This document shows positions 1-8,088 of a stretch of DNA of 55,884 nucleotides, one piece after another. The stretch's first letter is position 1. Every line of letters begins with the position of its first letter. Both the position numbers and the translations under genes were made by a program. The stretch covers positions 1 to 55,884 of the forward strand of contig NZ_JANJGU010000021.1 of NCBI RefSeq assembly GCF_024626525.1. Reading direction: 5' to 3'. Source of the DNA: Lederbergia panacisoli. GTDB taxonomy: Bacteria > Bacillota > Bacilli > Bacillales > Bacillaceae_C. Below the pieces are notes generated by a model. The model saw nothing but the letters and a program-made list of their open reading frames with translations. It was not told where the DNA came from and ran no database searches.

Positions 1-125
1 GTTCAATGCCGAAGGCATTAAAAAGAAACATACACCATGTTAGCAGGATCGGGAGGACCAAGAAGATCAAGGAATCAAGGGAGAGACTCGGAATGGGCTT
101 TGCCCCATGAGAATCGAACCAGCGC

Positions 126-242
126 AGATGACGAAGAGATTCGCCGTTCATCGTGATCCGCTGCACGAACACGGAAGTTAAGCTCGCGCGCCGATGGTAG
201 TAAGGGGACTCCCCTTGCAAGAGCAGGACGTTGCCAGGCAAA
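126..242 (+). rRNA. 5S rRNA, divergent in its 5' half (possibly a remnant)
   Basis: The 3' part, from about 164 to 240, reads as a normal Firmicutes 5S rRNA, with ACACGGAAGTTAAGCTC, GCGCCGATGGTAGT and GAGCAGGACGTTGCCAGGCA. The 5' part keeps only GATGACGAAGAGAT and then diverges. The usual CACCCGTTCCCAT loop is replaced by unrelated bases, and no strand upstream matches the closing 3' strand GCCAGGCA. No 16S, 23S or spacer tRNA is recognised in the 125 bases before it. It is either a decayed 5S copy or one altered by recombination or assembly near the window edge. Confidence 0.6.
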
Positions 243-245
243 TAA

Positions 246-279
246 AGATATTCTCCATAGGAGAGTGTCTTTTTTTATG
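246..279 (+). terminator. Rho-independent terminator after 5S
   Basis: ATTCTCC and GGAGAGT pair around a short loop and are followed by TC and seven T. It lies a few bases after the 3' end of the 5S sequence, where an rRNA operon terminator is expected. Confidence 0.75.
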
Positions 280-330
280 AAATCTTATATGGCATTGGTA
301 TCCTAAGGGGGGGCTTGCTCATTTGGTGCT

Positions 331-457
331 GAAGATCCTCAATTCGTCGATTGAGACCTCAAGTGATGAGATTTTTAATGCCCAAGGTCCTCAATCTGTC
401 GATTGAGGACTTAAGTGATATAAATTTGCATGTCGAAGGTCCTCAATCAATCGACCA
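331..457. repeat. 52-bp tandem repeat, 2.4 units
   Basis: Three units begin at 331, 383 and 435 with an exact period of 52 bases; the third is cut short at about 457. Each carries the core GGTCCTCAATC or a one-base variant, followed by TCGATTGAGG in the first two. CCTCAAT therefore pairs with ATTGAGG inside a unit and can form a hairpin. The array lies about 140 bases upstream of the NlpC/P60-like gene. Regulation of that gene or RNA processing are possibilities; neither is shown. Confidence 0.75.
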
Positions 458-595
458 TACCAATCGCATTCAACCATTTTAGAAGCCTTAACCTTTATGT
501 AACTATTTTTAACCAATAAGAAACGATTGCCCTCCCCAAATTGTTTATGATGTTTATAGAAAGAAAAAACAAAAAACGAAAGAGGGAATTGTAAA

Positions 596-1075
596 ATGGA
601 AATGGGTATCTCAGTAAAAAAATCATCATGGATCATCGCAGTGGTCACAGCATTAGCACTTTTGTTTTCATCATTGTTTAGCTTGAATGCGGATGCGGCA
701 GCACAGACAAAAGGAGATAAGGCAGCAGCATATGCGCAAACATTGAAGGGGAAGCCGTTTAAATGGGGTGGAACAACAACAAAAGGGTTCGATGCTTCTG
801 GTTTTACTCAATATGTGTACGCTAAAAGCTTAAAGGTAAACTTGCCGCGTACAAGTGCAGACCAATATAAAAAAGGTAAAAGTGTCGCACTAAAAAATCT
901 TAAGCCAGGGGATTTAGTATTCTACAAAACAAATGGAAAATCAGTTTCATTCGTAGGTATTTATGTAGGAAAACAGCAATTTATCGGTGCAACGTCAAAT
1001 GGAGTTAAAGTTCAATCGATGAATCTTACTTACTGGAAATCAAAATATGTTGGCGCCAAAAGAATCGTAAACTAA
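596..1075 (+). CDS. NlpC/P60-fold exported protein lacking the catalytic triad
   Basis: This 159-residue protein has a hydrophobic signal peptide (residues about 12-35, ending in NADAAA) and then one NlpC/P60 domain. NlpC/P60 enzymes are cysteine peptidases that cut peptidoglycan stem peptides. The fold motifs are clear: GKPFKWGGTTTKGFDASGFTQ, PRTSADQ, KPGDLVFY and VGIYVG. All three catalytic positions are changed. The nucleophile in the D-C-S-G-F motif is Ala67 (codon GCT), the His before VGIYVG is Phe119, and the His of the usual FIHA motif is Gly131. The domain is otherwise full length and undisturbed, so it is probably a binding or regulatory pseudoenzyme. The start has GAGGG about 10 bases upstream. 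The 52-bp repeat array lies just before it. Confidence 0.9.
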   Translation: MEMGISVKKSSWIIAVVTALALLFSSLFSLNADAAAQTKGDKAAAYAQTLKGKPFKWGGTTTKGFDASGFTQYVYAKSLKVNLPRTSADQYKKGKSVALKNLKPGDLVFYKTNGKSVSFVGIYVGKQQFIGATSNGVKVQSMNLTYWKSKYVGAKRIVN

Positions 1076-1100
1076 TCAATATTGTACAGGAGAGTCTATC

Positions 1101-1214
1101 ATGAAACGGACAAAAATAAAGGAACTTATACACTTTATGATCTATTTACTTATAGCGGTGTCCGTTTTCGGGATGGTCACTCTCCTCGTTGTCTTTTCCT
1201 TTATACATTTCTAA
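1101..1214 (+). CDS. 37-residue single-span membrane peptide
   Basis: The ATG at 1101 follows AGGAGAG at a good distance. The frame encodes a basic N-terminus (MKRTKIKELIHF) and one hydrophobic span (about residues 13-37) before the stop. A terminator overlaps the stop codon. The gene is 25 bases after the NlpC-like gene and may be cotranscribed with it. I do not recognise a family. The spacing and the terminator support a real small protein. Confidence 0.6.
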   Translation: MKRTKIKELIHFMIYLLIAVSVFGMVTLLVVFSFIHF

Positions 1215-1249
1215 TCTTCGTAGGTATGAATCCTACGGAGATTTTTTTA
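1213..1249 (+). terminator. Rho-independent terminator
   Basis: ATCTTCGTAGG pairs with CCTACGGAGAT around TATGAAT and is followed by seven T. It ends the unit of the NlpC-like gene and the 37-residue peptide. Confidence 0.9.
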
Positions 1250-1285
1250 TTGGGAGTAAATATTTTAATTCCAGACAAATACTAC

Positions 1286-1314
1286 TTGCTTTTTTATTGT
1301 GTACCCGGTATAAT
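1286..1314 (+). promoter_or_regulatory. SigmaA promoter of the tRNA pair
   Basis: The -35 TTGCTT (1286-1291) and the -10 TATAAT (1309-1314) are separated by 17 bases. The promoter sits 37 bases before tRNA-fMet. Confidence 0.8.
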
Positions 1315-1351
1315 AGATTTTGTTGCACAATAGAAATATATTACTAATCGT

Positions 1352-1425
<74 letters not shown>

Positions 1426-1447
1426 TCATTTTTTTCACCTAGAGATA

Positions 1448-1523
1448 GGTCCCGTGGTGTAGCGGTTAACATGCCTGCCTGTCACGCAGGAGATCGCGGG
1501 TTCGATTCCCGTCGGGACCGCCA
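1448..1523 (+). tRNA. tRNA-Asp (GTC)
   Basis: A complete cloverleaf from GGTCCCG to CGGGACC-G-CCA, with anticodon GTC. CCA is encoded. It lies 22 bases after tRNA-fMet in the same unit. Confidence 0.97.
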
Positions 1524-1538
1524 TATAATTTTAAAATG

Positions 1539-1566
1539 AAAACGAAACTTAGTTTCGTTTTTTTTC
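1539..1566 (+). terminator. Terminator of the tRNA pair
   Basis: AACGAAACT and AGTTTCGTT form a hairpin followed by T-rich sequence just after tRNA-Asp. Confidence 0.85.
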
Positions 1567-1720
1567 ATAGGTAAAAAAAGTTTAAGTTTATTTAAGCCTA
1601 TACTTTTTAATTTATGCTTTGCCCTATCGTCGTTGGACCAACATCCTGCGGACTTATACACCGATGAGCAAGGCGCTTGAACTTTTCTAATATTATTATG
1701 TACTAAAAGGGAGAACTCGA

Positions 1721-2191
1721 ATGGAAAGCATTGAGTTTACATCAAATAGACCCGAAGATACGTATGAGATTGCAAAGAACTTAGGCAAATTGCTTAAGAA
1801 AAATGATATTATTTTACTTGAAGGCGACCTGGGAGCAGGAAAAACCACTTTTACAAAAGGTTTAGCTGCTGGGTTAGAGATTCAAAAAAACGTTAACAGC
1901 CCGACTTTTACCATAATAAAAGAATATAACGGAAGGCTTCCGCTTTATCATATGGATGTATACCGAGTTGGAGATGCCTTTGAAGATTTGGGGATCGATG
2001 AATATTTTTATAATGATGGGGTAACAGTGATTGAATGGGCTCATATTATAGAGGAACAACTTCCATCTGAACATCTCTCGATTTTTATATTCCGCGACGG
2101 CCAAGATAAACGAATTTTAAAGTTTGAATCGTCCGGTGCAAGATATGAAGCGTTATGTAAGGAGCTATTCAATGAAAATCTTAGCGATTGA
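1721..2191 (+). CDS. tsaE: tRNA threonylcarbamoyladenosine biosynthesis ATPase TsaE
   Basis: TsaE is the P-loop ATPase that works with TsaB and TsaD to transfer the threonylcarbamoyl group to A37 of ANN-decoding tRNAs. The 156-residue protein has the Walker A motif EGDLGAGKTTF near residue 35, then SPTFTII and the YHMDVYR segment typical of the family. The start follows AAAGGGAGA. It is the first gene of a tightly overlapping operon tsaE-tsaB-rimI-tsaD, equivalent to B. subtilis ydiBCDE. Confidence 0.97.
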   Translation: MESIEFTSNRPEDTYEIAKNLGKLLKKNDIILLEGDLGAGKTTFTKGLAAGLEIQKNVNSPTFTIIKEYNGRLPLYHMDVYRVGDAFEDLGIDEYFYNDGVTVIEWAHIIEEQLPSEHLSIFIFRDGQDKRILKFESSGARYEALCKELFNENLSD

Positions 2192-2873
2192 TACTTCTAA
2201 TGATTGTTTAGGTATCGCATTATTAAGTGAAAAGAAAATTATTGGCGAATATATTACAAATATGAAAAAAAATCATAGTGTTCGGGTCATGCCAGCCATT
2301 GAACGATTGCTTTTGGATTGTGAGACGGATACATCCGAATTGAGTAAAATTGTAGTGGCACAAGGACCGGGCTCCTACACAGGCGTACGAATTGGCGTGA
2401 CGATTGCGAAAACAATGGCATGGAGTTTGGGAATTCCTTTAGTGGGAGTGTCAAGTCTCGCTATACTGGCGCAATCAGCCCGTTATTTCTCAGGGCTGAT
2501 TTGTCCGTTATTTGATGCAAGAAGAGGGCTAATCTATACGGGCTTATATAAGTATGAAAATGGAGTTCTAGTCAAAGTTTTGGAAGACAGAAATATTCTG
2601 GCAAGTGACTGGGCCGAGACACTTAATACTCATAAGGAATCCATTTTGTTTATTGGAAATGATGTGCCTCTTCATAAAGAAACATTCCAAGACATACTCC
2701 AAGAAAAAGCTGTTTTTTCACAAATTCCGGAACAAAATCCAAGGCCAGGCGAGCTTGGAATGATGGGGTTAAATCTTCCAGCCGTAGATATACATTCTTT
2801 CACCCCGAGTTATCTCCGCTTGGTGGAGGCAGAGGCGAAATGGCTGGAAAAACAGGAGCAAAGAAATGATTGA
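2172..2873 (+). CDS. tsaB: t6A biosynthesis protein TsaB (inactive TsaD paralogue)
   Basis: TsaB is an ASKHA-fold partner of TsaD needed for t6A synthesis. I place the start at the ATG at 2172, giving 233 residues that begin MKILAIDTSNDCLGIAL. It overlaps the end of tsaE by 20 bases and follows AAGGAGC. A longer in-frame extension from 2124 exists but has no ribosome binding site and adds residues foreign to the family. The motif VAQGPGSYTGVRIG is visible. Translation is probably coupled to tsaE. Confidence 0.96.
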   Translation: MKILAIDTSNDCLGIALLSEKKIIGEYITNMKKNHSVRVMPAIERLLLDCETDTSELSKIVVAQGPGSYTGVRIGVTIAKTMAWSLGIPLVGVSSLAILAQSARYFSGLICPLFDARRGLIYTGLYKYENGVLVKVLEDRNILASDWAETLNTHKESILFIGNDVPLHKETFQDILQEKAVFSQIPEQNPRPGELGMMGLNLPAVDIHSFTPSYLRLVEAEAKWLEKQEQRND

Positions 2874-3333
2874 TTATCAGCAGGATACATGTGGTATTTC
2901 GTTTCGAATCGCGAAGGAATATGATATTGAAAGTTTAGTTAAAATTGAACAACAGTCATTTACTGTACCATGGCCCAAGGAAGCATTTTATCAAGATATT
3001 ATAAGTAATCGATTTGCTGTTTACTTAATAATGGAATACAACAAAGAAATTGCTGGCTACTGCGGCGTTTGGCTTGTTATGGATGAGGCGCATATTACGA
3101 ACATTGCGGTCCTTCCCGAATTTCGTGGACGTAAGCTTGGGGAAGCATTATTAAGAAAAATGATGTCTCTGGCAAAAGAGGCGGGAACGAAAACGATGAC
3201 GCTAGAAGTACGGGTCAGTAATACTCCAGCGAGATCCCTTTATAAAAAGTTGGGGTTTCAAGAAGGCGGCATCAGAAAGAACTATTATACAGACAACTAT
3301 GAAGATGCCATTGTGATGTGGGTGAAAATATGA
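2866..3333 (+). CDS. rimI: Ribosomal-protein-alanine N-acetyltransferase RimI
   Basis: This is a GNAT-fold acetyltransferase of 155 residues. It has [12 protein letters not shown] near the start, [20 protein letters not shown] as the acetyl-CoA loop, and [19 protein letters not shown], all characteristic of RimI, which acetylates the N-terminal Ala of ribosomal protein S18. It overlaps tsaB by 8 bases and tsaD by 4. Its place between tsaB and tsaD is conserved across Bacillales. Confidence 0.94.
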   Translation: MIDYQQDTCGISFRIAKEYDIESLVKIEQQSFTVPWPKEAFYQDIISNRFAVYLIMEYNKEIAGYCGVWLVMDEAHITNIAVLPEFRGRKLGEALLRKMMSLAKEAGTKTMTLEVRVSNTPARSLYKKLGFQEGGIRKNYYTDNYEDAIVMWVKI

Positions 3334-4346
3334 AAAAAGATTTAATTGTATTAGGACTTGAAACAAGCTGCGACGAGACTGCAGCATCCATTATAAAAAA
3401 TGGTACGGAAATCCTATCAAATGTAGTTGCTTCGCAAATTGAAAGTCATAAAAGATTTGGTGGTGTCGTACCAGAACTTGCGTCTAGGCATCATGTAGAG
3501 CAAATCACTATCGTATTAGAAGAAGCATTTCAACAAGCAAATCTCACTATAAAAGATATGGATGCCATTGCTGTAACGGAAGGACCGGGTCTAGTAGGAG
3601 CTTTACTTGTCGGGGTAAATGCAGCAAAGGCGCTTGCGTTTTCACATAAAATTCCACTAGTGCCGGTTCATCATATTGCAGGACATATTTATGCGAATCG
3701 TTTAATAACGGAGTTGAAATTTCCATTAATTTCCCTTGTCGTTTCCGGTGGGCATACGGAAATTGTTTATATGGAAAAGCATGGCTCGTTCCAAGTAATT
3801 GGAGAAACCCTTGATGATGCGGCCGGGGAAGCATATGATAAAGTGGCGCGAACTTTGCAGCTTCCGTATCCCGGTGGTCCACATATTGACCGGCTCGCAC
3901 ATGAAGGAAAGCCTACGATTGATTTACCTAGGGCGTGGCTTGAAGAAGGTTCTTATGATTTTAGCTTTAGTGGTCTAAAATCAGCCGTTATCAACACTCT
4001 TCACAATGCTGAACAAAGAGGCGAGACGGTAAATCCTGAAGATTTGGCGGCAAGCTTCCAAGAGAGCGTTGTTGAAGTTTTGACTGAAAAAACTGTCCGG
4101 GCAGCAAAAGAATATAATGTGCGTCAAGTGCTATTAGCTGGCGGTGTTGCAGCGAATAAAGGACTACGGGACTCTTTAACATCGGCATTTAAAAACCTAC
4201 CTGAGATTGAGCTTATCATTCCGCCACTCTCTTTATGCACAGATAACGCAGCAATGATTGCCGCAGCTGGCAGCATATTATTTGAAATGGGGAAAAGAGG
4301 CACAATGGAAATGAATGCCCACCCAGGTTTGGATATAGAAAAATAG
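3330..4346 (+). CDS. tsaD: tRNA N6-adenosine threonylcarbamoyltransferase TsaD
   Basis: TsaD carries out the final transfer step of t6A formation. The 338 residues include [13 protein letters not shown], the metal-binding segment ASRHHVEQ and [31 protein letters not shown], and [10 protein letters not shown] near the end. I chose the ATG at 3330, which overlaps the rimI stop as ATGA. An in-frame GTG at 3318 is an alternative. It is the last gene of its operon and is followed at once by a terminator. Confidence 0.96.
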   Translation: MKKDLIVLGLETSCDETAASIIKNGTEILSNVVASQIESHKRFGGVVPELASRHHVEQITIVLEEAFQQANLTIKDMDAIAVTEGPGLVGALLVGVNAAKALAFSHKIPLVPVHHIAGHIYANRLITELKFPLISLVVSGGHTEIVYMEKHGSFQVIGETLDDAAGEAYDKVARTLQLPYPGGPHIDRLAHEGKPTIDLPRAWLEEGSYDFSFSGLKSAVINTLHNAEQRGETVNPEDLAASFQESVVEVLTEKTVRAAKEYNVRQVLLAGGVAANKGLRDSLTSAFKNLPEIELIIPPLSLCTDNAAMIAAAGSILFEMGKRGTMEMNAHPGLDIEK

Positions 4347-4350
4347 ATTT

Positions 4351-4385
4351 TGAACCCAATGTGAAGGATCATTGGGTTTTTAGTT
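4351..4385 (+). terminator. Terminator of the tsaE-tsaD operon
   Basis: ACCCAATG and CATTGGGT pair around eight bases and are followed by TTTTAGTTTT. Confidence 0.88.
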
Positions 4386-4386
4386 T

Positions 4387-4541
4387 TGTGGATAAGTTGT
4401 GGATAATATTCTTTAGAAAATGGGCAATCGCAACTATTCATCTTAATTGTGGATAAAAATCACTTATCTTGTGGATAATGTGGAAAAGTCTCGGGATAAC
4501 TATTATACCGGGATTTTTTCTGTGAATAAGTTTGTGGAAAT
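4387..4541. promoter_or_regulatory. DnaA-box cluster
   Basis: Four perfect copies of TGTGGATAA, the reverse complement of the DnaA box TTATCCACA, lie at 4387-4395, 4398-4406, 4448-4456 and 4470-4478, all in the same orientation. One-mismatch copies are at 4479 (TGTGGAAAA) and 4521 (TGTGAATAA), and a weaker one is at 4533. As I recall, the equivalent gcp-ydiF gap of B. subtilis is one of its known DnaA-box clusters outside oriC, thought to titrate DnaA near the origin. The cluster is bounded by the terminators of tsaD and ydiF. Confidence 0.88.
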
Positions 4542-4544
4542 AAA

Positions 4545-4573
4545 ATAGCACCCATATCCAGGTGCTATTCTTG
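4545..4573 (-). terminator. Terminator of ydiF
   Basis: On the minus strand AATAGCACC and GGTGCTATT form a hairpin that overlaps the ydiF stop codon and is followed by TTATTT. Confidence 0.8.
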
Positions 4574-6493
4574 TAAAAGCTCCGATACTTCTTCCCACTC
4601 TTCTAACAGCTGATCCATTTCTATTTTAATTTCTTCAATTTGTTCATTAATCTTCATTACCTTTTCGTGATCTTCGAATATTTCAGGCTTACAAAGAAGC
4701 TCTTCAAGTTCGCTCATTTTCTCTTCTAGGATACCGAGGCGCTCCTCGATCTCCTCAACACGCCGCTTTCTTTGTCTTTCTAGTCTTTTCATTTCCTTGT
4801 CTTGTTGGAAAGTCGTTTTAGCCGCACGGTTTTCTATTTGCGTTTTCGATTGCAATTTTTCCGCATCTAGCCTGGCGATTTCTAGCATCTCTGCTTTTTT
4901 CTCTACGTAGTAATCATAATCTCCAAGATACTCGATCGTCCCGTTCGGGGAAAGCTCGACGACTTTAGAAGCAATTCTATTAATAAAATATCTATCATGT
5001 GAGACAAAAAGAATAGTGCCTGGGTAATCCACAAGTGCATTCTCAAGAACTTCCTTACTGTCTAAATCTAAATGGTTCGTCGGCTCGTCAAGGATAAGGA
5101 AATTAGCTTGTTCCATCATTAAAATGGCAAGTGCAAGCCGGGCTTTCTCACCACCACTTAAAGTAGAGACTGTCTTTTGCACATCGTCCCCACTAAACAG
5201 GAAATTGCCGAGCATCGTGCGGATTTCCTTTTCTTCTTTCAGTGGATAATTGTCCCAAAGCTCCTGTAAGACTGTTTTATTGGAGGATAGCTCTGCTTGT
5301 TCCTGATCGTAATAGCCAATTGCGACATTTGTCCCATAATCAATCGTCCCCGATAGCAATTTTAACTTTTTAATGATTGTTTTTAAAAGCGTTGACTTGC
5401 CAACCCCGTTTGGCCCTACCAATGCGATACTATCACCGCGATAGATGGAAAAACGAATATCTTTCGACAAAGGCGTATGCCCGTAGCCAATGCCTGCATC
5501 TTTTATCTGCAACACATCATTCCCGCTTTGCTTTTCAATGCCAAAGGAAATGGAAGCGGACTTATCGCCGCTTGCAGGTCTGTCCATCAATTGCATTTTA
5601 TCAAGCTGCTTCCGCCTGCTTTGTGCTCTTTTCGTGGTAGAAGCTCGAGCTAGATTACGCTGAATAAAATCTTGCAGTTTTGCAACTTCATCCTGTTGCT
5701 TTTCATATAGTTTCAATTCACGCTCATAATTTTCCGCTTTTTGCACTAAATATTTGCTGTAGTTGCCATAAAATTTCTTTAATTCATGCATGGACAGCTC
5801 ATAAACTTGTGTTACTATTTTATCTAGGAAATAACGATCATGTGAGACGATTAAAATGGCTCCTGGATAGCCTACTAAATATTGTTCTAGCCAAGTAAGA
5901 GTTTCTATATCTAAATGATTGGTAGGCTCATCAAGAATCAATATATCCGGTTTTGTTAATAATAATTTAGCAAGGGCAAGACGCGTCTTTTGCCCACCAC
6001 TTAATGTTGAGATTCGTGTGGAGTAGTCTTGCTCATAAAACCTGAGGCCATGCAAGACAGAACGAATATCGGATTCATATTGATATCCTCCGGTTTCTTC
6101 AAACTTGATTTGAAGCTGATCGTATTCTCTTAATAGCTTTTCTGCATGTCCATCATGCAAGCTTTCCGCAAGTTCAAGCTCAATATTTCGAAGATTTTCT
6201 TCCGTTTTTTTTATATAATCAAATACGGAAAGCATTTCATCCCAAATCGATAATGTAGACTCAAGTCCGGTATTTTGCGCTAAATAACCAATCGACACAT
6301 CTTTTGGTTTTACAATCTGGCCAGAATCATAGGATAAATGTCCTGCAATCATCTTTAGCAATGTGGACTTTCCAGCACCATTTCGTCCAACAAGGGCGAT
6401 ACGATCTTTCGTTTGGATTTCTAATTTTATATTCGATAATATTAATTCCGCGCCGAAGTATTTTGTCAGTTGCTGTATTTGTAGCAGCATCAT
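4565..6493 (-). CDS. ydiF: ABC-F family ATPase, YdiF type
   Basis: A 642-residue soluble protein with two ABC cassettes in tandem and no membrane domain. Cassette 1 has GRNGAGKST, LSGGQKTRLALAK and ILDEPTNHLD. Cassette 2 has GPNGVGKST, LSGGEKARLALA and ILDEPTNHLD. The charged linker between them and the C-terminal coiled coil (about residues 540-640) fit the ABC-F family, which acts on the ribosome rather than in transport. YdiF is the orthologue by length and position. AGGTG lies before the start, where two ATG codons are in tandem. Confidence 0.95.
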   Translation of the reverse strand: MMLLQIQQLTKYFGAELILSNIKLEIQTKDRIALVGRNGAGKSTLLKMIAGHLSYDSGQIVKPKDVSIGYLAQNTGLESTLSIWDEMLSVFDYIKKTEENLRNIELELAESLHDGHAEKLLREYDQLQIKFEETGGYQYESDIRSVLHGLRFYEQDYSTRISTLSGGQKTRLALAKLLLTKPDILILDEPTNHLDIETLTWLEQYLVGYPGAILIVSHDRYFLDKIVTQVYELSMHELKKFYGNYSKYLVQKAENYERELKLYEKQQDEVAKLQDFIQRNLARASTTKRAQSRRKQLDKMQLMDRPASGDKSASISFGIEKQSGNDVLQIKDAGIGYGHTPLSKDIRFSIYRGDSIALVGPNGVGKSTLLKTIIKKLKLLSGTIDYGTNVAIGYYDQEQAELSSNKTVLQELWDNYPLKEEKEIRTMLGNFLFSGDDVQKTVSTLSGGEKARLALAILMMEQANFLILDEPTNHLDLDSKEVLENALVDYPGTILFVSHDRYFINRIASKVVELSPNGTIEYLGDYDYYVEKKAEMLEIARLDAEKLQSKTQIENRAAKTTFQQDKEMKRLERQRKRRVEEIEERLGILEEKMSELEELLCKPEIFEDHEKVMKINEQIEEIKIEMDQLLEEWEEVSELLQE

Positions 6494-6623
6494 TACTTTT
6501 CACCTCTAGTTTCATAGTCAGTGTACCGTATAATCAATACTTTCGGCAATATCTCATTCATAAGTCATTGAGAAAAAAGACAGCTTGAATGAAATAGTGT
6601 ATGATAATAGAGAGGTGTTGGCT

Positions 6624-7127
6624 GTGAATCATTTAACTCATTTTAATGAAGAGGGACGCGCAAAGATGGTTGATGTGAGTGATAAACCTGAAACAACGCG
6701 AACGGCAATTGCCCAATCAAGTATAGAAGTAAATGAGATTATTTATGAACATATAACGACAAATAAAATAAAAAAGGGTGATGTGCTGGCCGTTGCCCAA
6801 GTTGCCGGCATCATGGCTGCGAAAAAGACATGGGAAATAATACCTATGTGCCACCCAATCCCATTAAAGGGAATAGACATCTCATTTAAATGGATACAAA
6901 AAACAGATACTAACTGGCTGCTAGAAATACAGGCTTCTGTAAAAACGATAGGAAATACCGGGGTTGAAATGGAAGCCCTGACTGCTGTATCTACATCGGC
7001 ATTAACGGTTTATGATATGTGTAAAGCCGTTGATAAAGGAATGATCATCGGCCCAACTTTTCTTATAGAGAAAACAGGTGGAACGAAGGGAAAAGACTAT
7101 AAACGACAATCTCACGATAGTGAGTGA
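6624..7127 (+). CDS. moaC: Cyclic pyranopterin monophosphate synthase MoaC
   Basis: MoaC acts with MoaA in the first step of molybdenum cofactor synthesis. I place the start at the GTG at 6624, after GAGAGGTG, giving 167 residues. This puts [18 protein letters not shown] at the N-terminus as in the family; an upstream in-frame ATG lacks a site. [19 protein letters not shown] and the closing KTGGTKG are MoaC motifs with the active-site lysine region. It is 18 bases upstream of rex and probably cotranscribed with it. Confidence 0.95.
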   Translation: MNHLTHFNEEGRAKMVDVSDKPETTRTAIAQSSIEVNEIIYEHITTNKIKKGDVLAVAQVAGIMAAKKTWEIIPMCHPIPLKGIDISFKWIQKTDTNWLLEIQASVKTIGNTGVEMEALTAVSTSALTVYDMCKAVDKGMIIGPTFLIEKTGGTKGKDYKRQSHDSE

Positions 7128-7145
7128 AGGTCTGGAGGTTTAAGT

Positions 7146-7808
7146 ATGAACGACGAAACAACGAAAATACCACATGCAACTGCAAAGAGACTGCCTCTTT
7201 ATTACCGTTTTATTAAAAACTTGCATGCATCTGGAAAGCAACGAGTTTCTTCTGCACAACTAAGTGAAGCGGTAAAAGTTGACTCAGCAACGATTCGCCG
7301 CGACTTCTCTTATTTTGGTGCATTAGGAAAAAAAGGATATGGGTATAATGTAAACTATCTCTTGTCTTTTTTTAGCAAGACATTAGATCAAGATGAACTG
7401 ACGAAAGTGGCGCTTATCGGTGTTGGTAATCTAGGAACGGCATTCCTGAATTATAACTTTCTTAAAAATAATAATACGAAAATCTCAATGGCTTTCGAAG
7501 TCGATCCGAGAAAGATTGGAACTCCAATTAGCGGTGTGCCAATTTACGATATGGCTGAGCTGGAAAACAGGCTAAAAGATGAAGAAATTTCGGCTGTCAT
7601 TTTAACGGTGCCTGCCAATTCTGCACAGCAAATTACCGACCGGCTTGAAGGTACAGGTGTAAAAGGGATATTGAATTTTACACCGGCAAGACTTGCAGTT
7701 CCCGCGTCTGTAAGGGTTCATCACATTGACCTTGCAGTAGAGCTTCAGTCACTCATTTATTTTTTGAAAAATTATCCGAACGAAGACACGGAAAGTTCAC
7801 AAGAATAA
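7146..7808 (+). CDS. rex: Redox-sensing transcriptional repressor Rex
   Basis: Rex senses the NADH/NAD+ ratio and represses fermentation and respiration genes. The 220-residue protein has a winged helix at residues 15-80, including [19 protein letters not shown], and a Rossmann domain with [12 protein letters not shown]. The site GGAGG lies 7 bases before the ATG. I found no clear Rex operator in the upstream gap. Confidence 0.97.
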   Translation: MNDETTKIPHATAKRLPLYYRFIKNLHASGKQRVSSAQLSEAVKVDSATIRRDFSYFGALGKKGYGYNVNYLLSFFSKTLDQDELTKVALIGVGNLGTAFLNYNFLKNNNTKISMAFEVDPRKIGTPISGVPIYDMAELENRLKDEEISAVILTVPANSAQQITDRLEGTGVKGILNFTPARLAVPASVRVHHIDLAVELQSLIYFLKNYPNEDTESSQE

Positions 7809-7872
7809 CGGATTAAGAATAGCCAAACGGTATATCATCCTTTACAATAAATGAATAAGGAGGTGGGCGCAA

Positions 7873-8073
7873 ATGGTATTAGGTATGATAGGACCAACTA
7901 GTGCAGTCCTAATCGGGCTTGTTGCGATTTTAATATTTGGCCCCAAAAAATTGCCTGAGTTAGGGAAGGCAGCTGGAAAAACACTTCGAGAATTTAAAAA
8001 TGCTACAGCAGGCTTGGCGGATGATGATGAGAAAGATAAAGAGAAGGATCAGAAAAAAGACTCAAGCCTTTGA
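7873..8073 (+). CDS. tatA: Sec-independent translocase subunit TatA
   Basis: The 66-residue protein has one N-terminal membrane span, the FGPKKLPELGKAAGKTLREF hinge and amphipathic helix, and an acidic/lysine-rich tail, as in B. subtilis TatAy. TatA oligomers form the pore for folded proteins with twin-arginine signals. AAGGAGGTG precedes the start. tatC follows 15 bases downstream, giving the minimal TatA-TatC system typical of Firmicutes. Confidence 0.96.
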   Translation: MVLGMIGPTSAVLIGLVAILIFGPKKLPELGKAAGKTLREFKNATAGLADDDEKDKEKDQKKDSSL

Positions 8074-8088
8074 TAGGATGAACGTGTT

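Noticed and set aside
331-457. Possible CRISPR array
   Set aside because: Only 2.4 units with degenerate repeats and spacers that are themselves similar; no cas genes nearby. It is a plain tandem repeat.
391-648. Minus-strand 85-residue frame over the NlpC upstream region
   Set aside because: It lies across the repeat array and the ribosome binding site of the NlpC-like gene and has no site of its own.
1082-1333. 83-residue plus-strand frame
   Set aside because: It crosses a strong terminator and a tRNA promoter. The real small gene is in another frame at 1101-1214.
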